Origin: Castellaniella denitrificans
GTDB lineage: Bacteria > Pseudomonadota > Gammaproteobacteria > Burkholderiales > Burkholderiaceae_B
Assembly: GCF_042653765.1 (NCBI RefSeq)
Contig: NZ_JBHSEZ010000028.1
Coordinates: 372,001 to 436,000, forward strand
Reading direction: 5' to 3'
Length of the DNA: 64,000 nucleotides
Shown here: positions 18,096 to 26,902 of the stretch, piece by piece
How the letters are laid out: the number at the start of each line of letters is the position of its first letter
How positions within the stretch are numbered: the first letter of the stretch is position 1
The notes under the pieces: model-generated
What the model saw: the letters and a program-made list of their open reading frames with translations, nothing else
Database searches by the model: none
What the model was told of the DNA's origin: nothing
Position numbers and translations under genes: made by a program

Positions 18096-20909
18096 TCAGA
18101 CCGCCGCTTCCGCCCGCCGCTGCAGCACGCCGATGGGCGGCGCCCAGCGCGCGTCGCGCGGCTTCTTGGACGTGACCAGGGTGATGTCGGCCGGCTCGAA
18201 GACTTCCACGTTGTGCGTGATCGGGGTCGTGAGCACGTACTGGGCGCGGGTGGACTTCAGGAAATGGCCGACCAGCTGGATGTTGCGCACGTCCAGGTGG
18301 GCGAAGGGCTCGTCGATGAAGACGAAACCGCCGGACATGTCGTCGTCCTTGAGCAGGCCGACCAGCAGGATCAGGGACTTGATCACCTGCTGGCCGCCCG
18401 AGGCTTCGCCGTCGTTCAGGCCGATGCGGCCCTTGCCGTCGAAGTTGAAGCCGACCTTCAGCTCGGCCTGGCGCAGCACGGTGTCGTCGTTGTCCAGGTG
18501 GGGCAGTTCCGCGACGACCTCGACGCCGGCCAGGGCGCCCAGCTCGGTGATGTTCTTGCGGTAGCGGCGCACCGTGGCGCGCAGTACGTCGATGTAGCGT
18601 TCGCGGGCGTTGCCCACGGCCGTGGCCGCCGCCGCGTTGCGCGCCTTGCAGGTCTCCAGGCGGGCCGTCTGGTCGCCGACCGTGGCCTGCATCAGGAGCA
18701 GTTTTTCCTCGACGGTGGCGTCGGTTTCCCATTCGCCCGCGGCCAGTTCGTTGTCGATGTTCTCGGCGCGCAGCCTGGCCTGCGTGGCGTTCTGGTAGTG
18801 TTCGATCAAGACGCGGCGTTTTTCGGCGGTGATCCAGCGCGCCGGGAAGCGCCGTTTCTGAGCCTGGGACGCCGCCGCCCGGCCGCGCAGTTCCTGGCGG
18901 CGCGCCTGCCAGTCGCGTTCGGCCCGCTCGGCGTCTTTTTCGGTGTCGGACAGGCGCCGCCGCAGGCTTTCGTAGCGGGTTTCCGCATGGGCCTGTTCGG
19001 TGACGGCTTTCTTGTGCGCTTCCTGCAGGGACTGCCACCGTTCACCGGCCTCGATGCGGGCCTGTTTCAGGGTGGGCCACTGACGGCGCGCCTGCTCGAA
19101 GGCTTCGCTGTCCCGGATGAGCGCTTCGGCGGCGCGATGGCCTTCGCCGGCCCGGCGCGCCGCGTCCAGCTCGCGTTGCAGCGTTCTCTGCCGCTGGGCG
19201 AGTTCCGTCAGCTGTCCGTCCAGCTGGGCCAGTTGCCGCTGCAATGCTTCGGCGCGCGCCGTCAGCGCGGCGGCGCCGAACTGATGTTCGGCTGGATCGA
19301 CCCAGACGCTGCGTCCGCCCCGGCGGTCGCGCCAATAGGCCTGGGGCGTGATCCATTCGCCGCCCGCCCGGGCGCCGGCCTGGGTGTCGGCGACCCGGCG
19401 GATCTGCGCCAGCTGATGCAGCAGCCAGCCGGGCGCGGTGCCGGAAAAGCGCAGGACGGCCAGCAGGCTGTCGGGCGGCGGCGCGGCGGGGGCGTGTTCG
19501 GCCTCGGCCACCAGGTAGTGGCGATAGCGTTCCTTTTCCGCCAGGGCCATGGCCTGGCCTTCGTCCCTGGGGTCGTCCAGCACCACCACCCAGCGCGCGG
19601 CGCGCAGCACGCCTTCGGCGGCGGCGCGCCAGGTATCGTCCGTGATTTCGATGACGTCGGCCATCAGGTGGTGGCCGATGTCGCGCTGGCGCAGCGTGCG
19701 CTGGAAGCGCTGGACCTCGGGCGGCGGCGGCGCCTGGCGGCAGCCCTGCAGGCCGTCCAGGGCCGACTGGATCCGGGCGCGCTGATCGTTGGCCGCATGC
19801 CAGCCGCGGTCGAGCTCGGATTTTTGCGATTCCAGCTCGCGCACGCGTTCGGACAACTGGGCTGCGTCGCCTTCGATGGCCGCCAGTTTTTGCAGTGCCT
19901 CGGCTTGCTTGACCAGGTCTTCGACCGGCCGTTCGGCATCTCGGGTCTGCTGCAGGGCGGCTTGCGCCGCGTCCTTTTGCCGTTCCAGGTCCTGGACGCG
20001 ATCCTGGGCGGCCTGCCGGGCTTCCAGCAGGCGCAGCAGTTCGGTCCGCTCCTGGGTGCGCTGGCGTTTCTGCGCCGCGTGCTGCAGGCGCTGGCGGTGC
20101 AGTTCATTCAAACCGGCGGCGACGCCGCGCCGATCTTCGTGCCACTCCAGTACCGGGACGACCTCGGTCGCCAGTTCCTCGCGTTCGCGCAGCTTGATCT
20201 GGTACTGGCGGTACTGGGTGACGCGGGCTTCGAGTTCGGCCAGCTGGGCGCGGCCGTGCGCCAGGTCGCGGTCGGCCGCCTCGGCCTCGGCTTCCTGCTC
20301 GCGCAGGTGGCGCCGGGCCTCTTCGTAGCGGTCCAGCACTTCCTGGTCGCCGAACACGTCGAAGACCAGGCGCAGCAGTTCCTTGGGCGAATATTCGCAC
20401 AGCCGGTCGGTCTGGCCCTGTTCCAGGGCCAGCACGCGGGCGATGGCGCGCGACAGGCCGGCGCCCTCCAGGCGCTTGCGCCAGTGCTCGATGCCCAGCC
20501 AGTCCTTGTCCGGCGCCTGGATCAGGGTTTCGACGGGCACGTCGCCGTCGGCCATCAGGTAGCGGCGCTGCCAGTCGCCGCCGTTGCGGTCGATGCGGCA
20601 GGCCAGCGTCACCTGGTCCGCGTACAGCAGGTTGCGCGCGAACGGCCGGCTGGAGGTCTGGCGGCCGTGCGGCCGGTTGTCCACCACGGCGCGCAGCCAG
20701 GTCGTGTCGGCGTTGGCGTGGCGCGCGTAGGTCTTGTAGTTGCGTCCGCCCGAGCAGTCCAGCCCCAGCAGGGTGCGCATGGCGTCGAGCAGCGTCGTCT
20801 TGCCCGAGCCGTTGGGACCGGCCACGGTGATGATGGCGCCGTCCAGCGGCAGCGTCAGGCGCTGGCAGTAGTCCCACTGCAGCAGTTCCAGGGATTGCAG
20901 GTGAAACAT
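18096..20909 (-). CDS. SMC-like ATPase of a Wadjet/MksBEFG system (JetC/MksB-like)
   Basis: A 937-residue ABC-type SMC motor, close in length to the MksB family and shorter than MukB. Walker A GPNGSGKT is at residues 31-38, the Q-loop ALEQGQTDRL comes next, long heptad-rich coiled coils run from about 225 to 400 and 570 to 760 around a central hinge, the ABC signature ASGGQQ is at 836-841, and Walker B FIDEP has the catalytic Glu867. It should extrude DNA loops with its kleisin partners. The start codon overlaps the preceding gene's TGA by one base (TGATG), indicating coupling. Confidence 0.9.
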   Translation of the reverse strand: MFHLQSLELLQWDYCQRLTLPLDGAIITVAGPNGSGKTTLLDAMRTLLGLDCSGGRNYKTYARHANADTTWLRAVVDNRPHGRQTSSRPFARNLLYADQVTLACRIDRNGGDWQRRYLMADGDVPVETLIQAPDKDWLGIEHWRKRLEGAGLSRAIARVLALEQGQTDRLCEYSPKELLRLVFDVFGDQEVLDRYEEARRHLREQEAEAEAADRDLAHGRAQLAELEARVTQYRQYQIKLREREELATEVVPVLEWHEDRRGVAAGLNELHRQRLQHAAQKRQRTQERTELLRLLEARQAAQDRVQDLERQKDAAQAALQQTRDAERPVEDLVKQAEALQKLAAIEGDAAQLSERVRELESQKSELDRGWHAANDQRARIQSALDGLQGCRQAPPPPEVQRFQRTLRQRDIGHHLMADVIEITDDTWRAAAEGVLRAARWVVVLDDPRDEGQAMALAEKERYRHYLVAEAEHAPAAPPPDSLLAVLRFSGTAPGWLLHQLAQIRRVADTQAGARAGGEWITPQAYWRDRRGGRSVWVDPAEHQFGAAALTARAEALQRQLAQLDGQLTELAQRQRTLQRELDAARRAGEGHRAAEALIRDSEAFEQARRQWPTLKQARIEAGERWQSLQEAHKKAVTEQAHAETRYESLRRRLSDTEKDAERAERDWQARRQELRGRAAASQAQKRRFPARWITAEKRRVLIEHYQNATQARLRAENIDNELAAGEWETDATVEEKLLLMQATVGDQTARLETCKARNAAAATAVGNARERYIDVLRATVRRYRKNITELGALAGVEVVAELPHLDNDDTVLRQAELKVGFNFDGKGRIGLNDGEASGGQQVIKSLILLVGLLKDDDMSGGFVFIDEPFAHLDVRNIQLVGHFLKSTRAQYVLTTPITHNVEVFEPADITLVTSKKPRDARWAPPIGVLQRRAEAAV

Positions 20910-21706
20910 CAGTCCTCGTCCTTCGCGTGCGGATCGGCGCCGGATGGCGGTCCGGCGGTTTCTTTGGCGGCTGCGTCCGGATCATCGGCGGCCGGCGCGG
21001 CGCAGTCTTCCGGGGCCGCCGTGTCCGTGTCCGCCTTCGCTTCCGCTTCCGCCCGCTGGCGCGTGCGCGCCAGCACGTCGCCCAGCGCGCCTTCCAGGAT
21101 GCGCGGCGCCAGCGCGTCGTAGTCCAGCAGCAGGTCCAGCAGCGGCCCTTCGCCGATCTCGTCGCCCCGGCGCTGGATGAATCCCAGGGTCTCCAGGCGC
21201 TTCAGGTTGCCGTCCATGCGGGTCTTGCGGCCCAGCTGGGGGCCGAAGTCGGCCAGCAGCGCCTTGTAGGACACCGTCGGGCTGACGCTGGCCGCACTGG
21301 GCAGCGGGCGTTCGGCGGTGAACATTTCCGTCTGGCCCCCGGTGTCCGCCGTCGCGGCGCGGGCCGCCTGGCGCTCGCGCTTGGGCAGCACGATCAGCGA
21401 CCACAGCAGCACCAGCAGCGAGACCGCGTCGCGCGGCAGGTGGGCGTTGTTGTTGGCGTTCAGTCCGGTCTCGCCGAACACCGCGGTCTCGGCGCCGCGC
21501 AGCAGGGCGACGCAGACGTGGTCGGCATGGATGTTGTCGACCAGGCGCAGGCCCGTCAGGGCCAGGCGGTCCTGCACGGTCTGCCAGAGCTCGGCGTCGA
21601 TCAGCGCCCGGCGCACGCGCGGATGCCGCCGGGGCAGCCAGCGGCTGGCGAGCAGTTCGGCGATCAGCAGGGCGGCGTCGTCCAGGGTGTCATGCATGGG
21701 GTTCAT
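20909..21706 (-). CDS. MukE/MksE-like subunit (JetB-like)
   Basis: A 265-residue protein between the kleisin-like and SMC genes, overlapping the former by 17 bases and the latter by one. The N-terminal 200 residues form a winged-helix type fold (DAVSLLVLLWSLI, SYKALLADFGPQLGRKTRMDG); a tail rich in Asp, Ala and Pro follows. MukE-like KITE proteins bind the kleisin and regulate the motor. Sequence identity with known JetB/MksE is low by eye, so the assignment rests on position, size and fold pattern. Confidence 0.8.
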   Translation of the reverse strand: MNPMHDTLDDAALLIAELLASRWLPRRHPRVRRALIDAELWQTVQDRLALTGLRLVDNIHADHVCVALLRGAETAVFGETGLNANNNAHLPRDAVSLLVLLWSLIVLPKRERQAARAATADTGGQTEMFTAERPLPSAASVSPTVSYKALLADFGPQLGRKTRMDGNLKRLETLGFIQRRGDEIGEGPLLDLLLDYDALAPRILEGALGDVLARTRQRAEAEAKADTDTAAPEDCAAPAADDPDAAAKETAGPPSGADPHAKDED

Positions 21707-23006
21707 CCGGTGTATCGGGTTCGAGCGTGCCCGCGCTGATGAGGGCGACGTGGGGATCTTGCGCGGCCTCGAGTTCGGGCCGCAGCGCGGCGTGCCAGGG
21801 GGAGCGCGCCAGGTCGCCCGTCAGTCCCCGCAGGGCGCGCGCCTGCGCGTCGCCCAGCAGCGGTAGCAGTTGCATCCGGTAGGCCGCCTGGGCGTAGCGG
21901 CCGCCCAGCACCGCATCCGTGACGGGGCGGGCGGGCGGCGGCGCGCCGGCGGGCGCGGCCTCGGTCCAGCGGGCCAGTTGTCCGATCAGGGCTTCCAGCT
22001 CCTCCGGCATGCGCAGGGCTTCCAGCGTGCCGGGCTCGGCCTGCGCGGCCGGAGGCAGGCCCTGGGCACGCCCCGGATCGGGCCGGTCGCGGTCGAATTC
22101 CGCCTCGGCGACGTCCACCAGCTCGTGGCCGCTGACGAAGACGGGATGGAGGCCGGCGGACAGGGCGTCGCCCAGCAGTTCGTGCAGGCCGCCGCGCGCC
22201 TGCAGCCATTGCCGGACGTCGGAACTGGTGATGCCGGTGCTGCCCAGCGTGATGCGCTGGCGGTCGGCCTGCTGCAGCGCGCGCGTGAACTGGCTGGCCA
22301 TGGACAGCAGGCGCGCCTGTCCGCGGCCCAGGGCGCGCGCCTCGCGCTCCAGGCGCGGATCGTCGTGGTTGCCCCGGATCAGCGCCGTCAGGGCTTCGCC
22401 CGCCCGTTCGACCAGTTGCAGGGCGCGCTCGAAGCGCGGCTGGGCGTCCCGCAGGCGGGCTTCCGAGCCGCTGGCGATGACGTCGGCGAATTCGTCGTGG
22501 CGCCGCGCCAGCTGGGCGTGCAGGTGCTGGATCTGGCCGGCGTCGGACAGGCCCAGCGCCTGGGCGCCGGCCACCTGGGCCAGCAGGGCCGCCATGTCGT
22601 CGTCCTCGCCGGCGCCGCGCGCCAGCGGCGCCAGCAGTCCCTGCAACCGCTGGGCCAGCGCGGACAGGTGGTAATCCTGGGCGGTGGCGTCCCAGACCAG
22701 CAGGTCCAGGTCGCGCAGCCGTTTGAGTGTCGCGTCCAGGGCCTCGGGCCGGAGGCTGAAGAACAGCTGGTTCAGGTCGTCGCGCTGCAGCCGGCCCTGG
22801 GGCAGGGCGGCCAGTTCCAGGAACACCCACAGGCGCAGCCGGGCCGTCGCCTGGCCGCCGGAGAGCAGGCCGCGCAAGGCGTCCAGCAGGTCCAGCCGCT
22901 GCCCCAGCAGCCAGGCGAGCGGCGCTTCGGCCGCGAGCGAGGGGTCGCGGAAATGGCTCTCGAACGAGCCGGTTTCTTGTTCTTCGAGGGGAGGCTGAAA
23001 ATCCAT
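21690..23006 (-). CDS. Kleisin-like MukF/MksF subunit (JetA-like)
   Basis: A 438-residue, mostly helical protein, first of the four-gene operon. The N-terminal winged helix (LFFSLRPEALDATLKRLRDLDLLVW) and the helical middle (ALTALIRGNHDDPRLEREA) fit the MksF/JetA kleisin, which bridges SMC heads. It is divergent from asnB across 119 bases that must contain both promoters. No clear Shine-Dalgarno precedes the ATG. Confidence comes mainly from the complete four-gene order F-E-B-G. Confidence 0.8.
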   Translation of the reverse strand: MDFQPPLEEQETGSFESHFRDPSLAAEAPLAWLLGQRLDLLDALRGLLSGGQATARLRLWVFLELAALPQGRLQRDDLNQLFFSLRPEALDATLKRLRDLDLLVWDATAQDYHLSALAQRLQGLLAPLARGAGEDDDMAALLAQVAGAQALGLSDAGQIQHLHAQLARRHDEFADVIASGSEARLRDAQPRFERALQLVERAGEALTALIRGNHDDPRLEREARALGRGQARLLSMASQFTRALQQADRQRITLGSTGITSSDVRQWLQARGGLHELLGDALSAGLHPVFVSGHELVDVAEAEFDRDRPDPGRAQGLPPAAQAEPGTLEALRMPEELEALIGQLARWTEAAPAGAPPPARPVTDAVLGGRYAQAAYRMQLLPLLGDAQARALRGLTGDLARSPWHAALRPELEAAQDPHVALISAGTLEPDTPDEPHA

Positions 23007-23125
23007 GACGGGGCCAGGCGCGATCGTTCGCCAGGGGATGGGGTGGGTGGCCGGTCGGCAGCCGTAAAATGTACCACGCGCGCCGGGCTGGCCGGCGGCC
23101 GAACGATGATCGAAAGGAAAGCGCG

Positions 23126-25078
23126 ATGTGCGGTTTGGTGGGGTTTCTGGGAAGCGGCCGTTGGCGCGACACGCGCGAGGCCGCCGCCGTCCTGGAGCGC
23201 ATGGCCGACACCATCGTGTCGCGCGGGCCGGACGATGCCGGCGTCTGGGCCGACGGTTCCGGCGCCGGACTGGCGCATCGGCGCCTGTCCATCCTGGACC
23301 TGTCGGCGGCGGGGCACCAGCCCATGACCGGCCCCTCGGGTCGCCACGTGATCGTCTTCAACGGCGAGATCTACAACCACCTGGACCTGCGCCGGGAACT
23401 GGAGCAGGCCGGCCTGGCCCCGGACTGGCGCGGCCATTCGGACACCGAGACCCTGCTGGCGGGTTTCGCGGCCTGGGGCGTCCAGGCCACGGTGGGCCGC
23501 TGCATCGGCATGTTCGCCTTCGCCGTCTGGGACACCCAGGCGCATGTCCTGACCCTGGGGCGGGACCGCCTGGGCGAAAAACCCCTGTACTACGGCTGGC
23601 AGGGCGCCGGGGACGAGGCCTGCTTCCTGTTCGGCTCCGAGCTCAAGGCGCTGCGGGCGCATCCGCGCTGCGCGGCGGAAATCGACCGCGACGCCCTGTG
23701 CCTGCTGATGCGGCACAACTACATCCCGGCGCCTCATTCCATCTACCGCGGCATCTTCAAGCTGCCGGCGGGCTGCCTGCTGACGGTGTCGCTCGACCGG
23801 CGCGAGCCGCGCGTGGAACCCTACTGGTCGCTGGCGGATGTCGCCGAGGCCGGCGTCCGCGCGCCGTTCGCCGGGTCCGACCGGGAGGCCACCGACGCGC
23901 TCGAGGACCTGCTGAAGTCCGCCGTGCGCCAGCAGATGCTGGCCGACGTGCCGCTGGGCGCCTTCCTGTCGGGCGGCATCGATTCATCCACCGTGGTGGC
24001 GCTGATGCAGGCCCAGTCCGCGCGCCCGGTCAAGACCTTTTCCATCGGCTTCCACGAGCCGGGCTACAACGAGGCCGAGCACGCCCTGGCGGTTGCCCGG
24101 CACCTGGGCACCGACCATACCGAACTGTACGTTACGGCGGAACAGGCGCTGGACGTCATTCCCCGGCTGCCGGACCTGTATTGCGAGCCCTTCGCCGACG
24201 CCTCGCAGATCCCGACCTTCCTGGTGTCGCAACTGGCGCGCCGGCACGTCACGGTCTCGCTGTCGGGCGACGCGGGCGACGAGCTGTTCGCCGGCTACGG
24301 CCGCTATGTGCGCAACAGCCGGCACTGGGAACGGATCTCGCGCATGCCGCGAAGCCTGCGCATGCTGGCGGCCGGAGGCATCCGCGCGCTGCCGCCCCGG
24401 ACCTGGGACGCCGTGCTCGGGCCGTTGCGGCCGCTGCTGCCCGGATCGCTGCGCGCCGCGCCCGGCGAAAAACTGCACCAGGGCGCCCGCAAGCTGTCCG
24501 CCGAGCGCATCGACGACCTGTACCTGCAATCGATCTCCCGCTGGGAACCCGCAGGCCTGGTGATCGGCGGCCGGGAACCTTCGACCTGCCTGCGCGGGAA
24601 TCCCCTGCCGCTGGAAGGCCTGGACGGGATACAGCGCCTGATGGCCCTGGACGCGATCACCTACCTGCCCGACGACATCCTGGTCAAGGTCGACCGGGCC
24701 GCCATGGGTGTCTCCCTGGAAGGCCGCGTGCCGTTCCTGGATCACCGCGTGGTGGAATTCGCCTGGCGGATCCCGCAGTCGATGAAATTGCGCGACGGCG
24801 CCGCCAAGTGGATCCTGCGGCAAGTGCTGTACCGGCACGTGCCCCGTGAGCTGATCGAACGGCCCAAGAAGGGTTTCAGCGTGCCCGTCGGCGACTGGCT
24901 GCGCGGTCCGCTGCGCGGCTGGGCGGAAAGCCTGCTGGACGAATCGCGCCTGCGGCGGGAAGGCTTCTTCGATCCCGAACCGATCCGGCGGACTTGGACG
25001 GAACACCTGTCCGGACGCCGCAACGCGCAGTACCCCCTGTGGGGCGTGCTGATGTTCCAGGCGTGGCTGGAGAAATAG
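23126..25078 (+). CDS. asnB: Asparagine synthase (glutamine-hydrolysing)
   Basis: A 650-residue enzyme that amidates aspartate using glutamine and ATP. Met is followed directly by the nucleophile Cys2 (MCGLVGF), as needed after Met removal. The class II amidotransferase domain runs to about residue 200; the synthetase domain has the pyrophosphate loop SGGIDSS and LSGDAGDELFAGY. AAGGA seven bases before the ATG fixes the start. Copies of this long type often sit near LPS clusters, where they can amidate sugar acids; the rfbA-rfbC genes nearby hint at this, but plain asparagine synthesis is equally possible. Confidence 0.94.
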   Translation: MCGLVGFLGSGRWRDTREAAAVLERMADTIVSRGPDDAGVWADGSGAGLAHRRLSILDLSAAGHQPMTGPSGRHVIVFNGEIYNHLDLRRELEQAGLAPDWRGHSDTETLLAGFAAWGVQATVGRCIGMFAFAVWDTQAHVLTLGRDRLGEKPLYYGWQGAGDEACFLFGSELKALRAHPRCAAEIDRDALCLLMRHNYIPAPHSIYRGIFKLPAGCLLTVSLDRREPRVEPYWSLADVAEAGVRAPFAGSDREATDALEDLLKSAVRQQMLADVPLGAFLSGGIDSSTVVALMQAQSARPVKTFSIGFHEPGYNEAEHALAVARHLGTDHTELYVTAEQALDVIPRLPDLYCEPFADASQIPTFLVSQLARRHVTVSLSGDAGDELFAGYGRYVRNSRHWERISRMPRSLRMLAAGGIRALPPRTWDAVLGPLRPLLPGSLRAAPGEKLHQGARKLSAERIDDLYLQSISRWEPAGLVIGGREPSTCLRGNPLPLEGLDGIQRLMALDAITYLPDDILVKVDRAAMGVSLEGRVPFLDHRVVEFAWRIPQSMKLRDGAAKWILRQVLYRHVPRELIERPKKGFSVPVGDWLRGPLRGWAESLLDESRLRREGFFDPEPIRRTWTEHLSGRRNAQYPLWGVLMFQAWLEK

Positions 25079-25120
25079 CCGGGGTGTTTTTGCCTTGGGG
25101 CGGCCCGGCGGCCCAGCGGC

Positions 25121-25151
25121 AAAAAAAACGGCCCGGACGAGGCCGGGCCGT
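25121..25151 (-). terminator. Intrinsic terminator downstream of nirK (minus strand)
   Basis: Read on the minus strand, CGGCCCGGCC, a short TCGT loop and the matching arm are followed by eight T (complement of 25121-25128). It lies 220 bases past the nirK stop. The segment 25086-25125 adds a broader inverted repeat (GTTTTTGCC with GGCAAAAA), so it may also slow transcription leaving asnB. Nothing else is seen between 25079 and 25373. Confidence 0.75.
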
Positions 25152-25373
25152 GAGGAGCGTCCGTCCGCGCACACGAAAAGGAGCTCGCGGGGGGCGTGGA
25201 CGGCGGCAGCCGGCGGCGGGAATGCCCGGGCGGACAAGGGGGAACGAGGCGCCCGGGCGGCCATCGGCGTGCGCAGCCATTCTAGGGCTGAACGCCTGAC
25301 GGTACTCTGAATCGGCGCTTGTCCGCCAGGACCCGGAAGATCGTGGCGGCAAGATCCGGTTCCGGTGCGGTGC

Positions 25374-26558
25374 TTACGTCGGAATCGGGCCCGGTGCGCT
25401 GACCTGTTTCATCAGATCGTCGTCCCATTTGCCTTCGACCTTGAAATGGCCCGCCGCGCCAAGGTTGAATGCCTCGATCAGATTATGATTCAGATAGGCA
25501 TAAATCCCCGGTTGCCGGAACGTATAGAGCGCCGCGCCGGCCGACCCGCCCCGGATGAACCACGTTTCCAGATTCAGCGCGGGCGGGTTGTTGAACTTGC
25601 CCATTTCCCAGACATAATCCCCGTGCCCGCCGATCAGATGCGGCCGGGTATCCCTGTTCGCGGACGAATGGATGATGAGGACGGTTTCGCCCACTTTCGC
25701 CTTCATGGCGTTGGCCCCCGTCAGGGCACCGACTTTTCCATTGAAGACTATGTGGGTGGGAATCAGTCCGTTCATCACCGCCGTCATGTCGCCATAGCCT
25801 TCCAGGGCGGTTCCATATTTCTTGTAGTTGCCGTTTTCGTCCTTCGGGATATAAAGATCGAATTCGCCGACCGTATAGACGCGGTCATAGCGCAGCGGGC
25901 GGCCATTTTCGTCCTTCAGCCCGTCCCGGGGCAATACCATGACGACGCCGCTCATCCCGGAAACCACGTGCCAGGGCACCATATTGGGCGGCGCGCAGTG
26001 ATAGATGAATGTGCCGGCCCGAGTCGCCTTGAACCGCAGCGTCACTTGCTCCCCGGGATTGACGTGGGTGAGGTCGCCGCCGCCCAGCGCTCCGGTGGAT
26101 GCGTGGAAATCGATGTTGTGCTGCTGGGTATTGGTGGCGGGATTGATCAGCGTCAATTGCAGATAATCCCCTTCATGGACCACCATGGTGGGGCCCGGCA
26201 TCGAGCCGTTGAACGTCATCGCCTGGAGCGTGGTGCCGTTCTCTTCGTCGATGACGACCTCTTTTTCCTCGATGGTCATCGTGAATTCGACCACGCGCGG
26301 CGCCGCACGGGTCGCCTGTTCATGTTCCATCACGAAAGGCGGGGGCAGCAGTTTCGGCCGGATGTGTTCGAGCTTTTCAACCGGAATATCGCTGCCCGCA
26401 TGCTTTTTGGCGCCAGGCTTTCCCGCGTCATTGGTTCCGCTGGCCTGCGCCGCCGTGCCGGGCAATATTTCAACGGCAGCGATGCCGGCCGTGGCGGCGA
26501 TGGCGCTGTTTTTCAGCCATGTTCTCCGACGGACGTCGAATTCCTGTATTCCTTTCAT
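25374..26558 (-). CDS. nirK: Copper-containing nitrite reductase (NO-forming)
   Basis: A 394-residue periplasmic enzyme reducing nitrite to NO in denitrification. A twin-arginine leader (RRRTWLK) indicates export by Tat. Cupredoxin domain 1 has HNIDFHASTGALGGG (type 2 His ligands and catalytic Asp) and YHCAPPNMVPWHVVSGM (type 1 Cys, His and Met); domain 2 has the remaining His in RPHLIGGHGD and LNHNLIEAF. AAGGAG lies five bases before the ATG. Its third codon positions carry visibly more A/T than the neighbours, and no other denitrification gene is adjacent, suggesting separate acquisition. A Dnr/FNR-type site upstream implies control by low oxygen and NO. Confidence 0.96.
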   Translation of the reverse strand: MKGIQEFDVRRRTWLKNSAIAATAGIAAVEILPGTAAQASGTNDAGKPGAKKHAGSDIPVEKLEHIRPKLLPPPFVMEHEQATRAAPRVVEFTMTIEEKEVVIDEENGTTLQAMTFNGSMPGPTMVVHEGDYLQLTLINPATNTQQHNIDFHASTGALGGGDLTHVNPGEQVTLRFKATRAGTFIYHCAPPNMVPWHVVSGMSGVVMVLPRDGLKDENGRPLRYDRVYTVGEFDLYIPKDENGNYKKYGTALEGYGDMTAVMNGLIPTHIVFNGKVGALTGANAMKAKVGETVLIIHSSANRDTRPHLIGGHGDYVWEMGKFNNPPALNLETWFIRGGSAGAALYTFRQPGIYAYLNHNLIEAFNLGAAGHFKVEGKWDDDLMKQVSAPGPIPT

Positions 26559-26607
26559 GAGAACTCCTTGAAGGTCGTGTGATTCTGATCATTTCAGACA
26601 CATATCG

Positions 26608-26648
26608 ATTCTATTCTTCAAGGGATAATACTCATTGATTATGGTCAA
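26608..26648 (-). promoter_or_regulatory. nirK promoter with FNR/Dnr box
   Basis: On the minus strand TTGACCATAATCAA (26648-26635) matches TTGAY-N4-RTCAA, the FNR/Dnr/Nnr site, on every specified base. A TAGAAT -10 element lies at 26613-26608. That puts the start of transcription near 26601 and the box centre at about -41, the standard class II activation position. The region sits in an AT-rich island immediately before nirK. Confidence 0.78.
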
Positions 26649-26660
26649 TATAAGTGATAG

Positions 26661-26760
26661 CTGACAGAATACTTAAAAACATAATCCGGAATTCGATGCG
26701 GCTGACGTTATTCTTGAAATCATGCCGTAATCATCGGGTATCTGACAAAATGCTTAAAAT
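26661..26760. repeat. Pair of 19-bp direct repeats upstream of nirK
   Basis: CTGACAGAATACTTAAAAA (26661-26679) and CTGACAAAATGCTTAAAAT (26742-26760) agree at 16 of 19 bases and start 81 bases apart, about eight helical turns. They lie upstream of the FNR/Dnr box and may be sites for a second regulator acting by looping. The rest of the 344-base gap, to 26902, shows no gene. Confidence 0.55.
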
Positions 26761-26902
26761 TCAACCCTGAAGAATATCGGGGAAATTCGCGCATTCATGT
26801 CCGTCCTGGCCGGGCATCGTCCGCCAGGGAATTTCCCGGATGATCCGGGCGGAAAATGGGCGCCGCGGATTCGGGCGGCTCAGGGACTCGTCCGGAGGTT
26901 CC

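Noticed and set aside
16859..23006. Housekeeping MukBEF condensin
   Set aside because: MukBEF has no TOPRIM subunit and MukB is about 1480 residues; the 937-residue SMC plus TOPRIM gene fits Wadjet/Mks instead.
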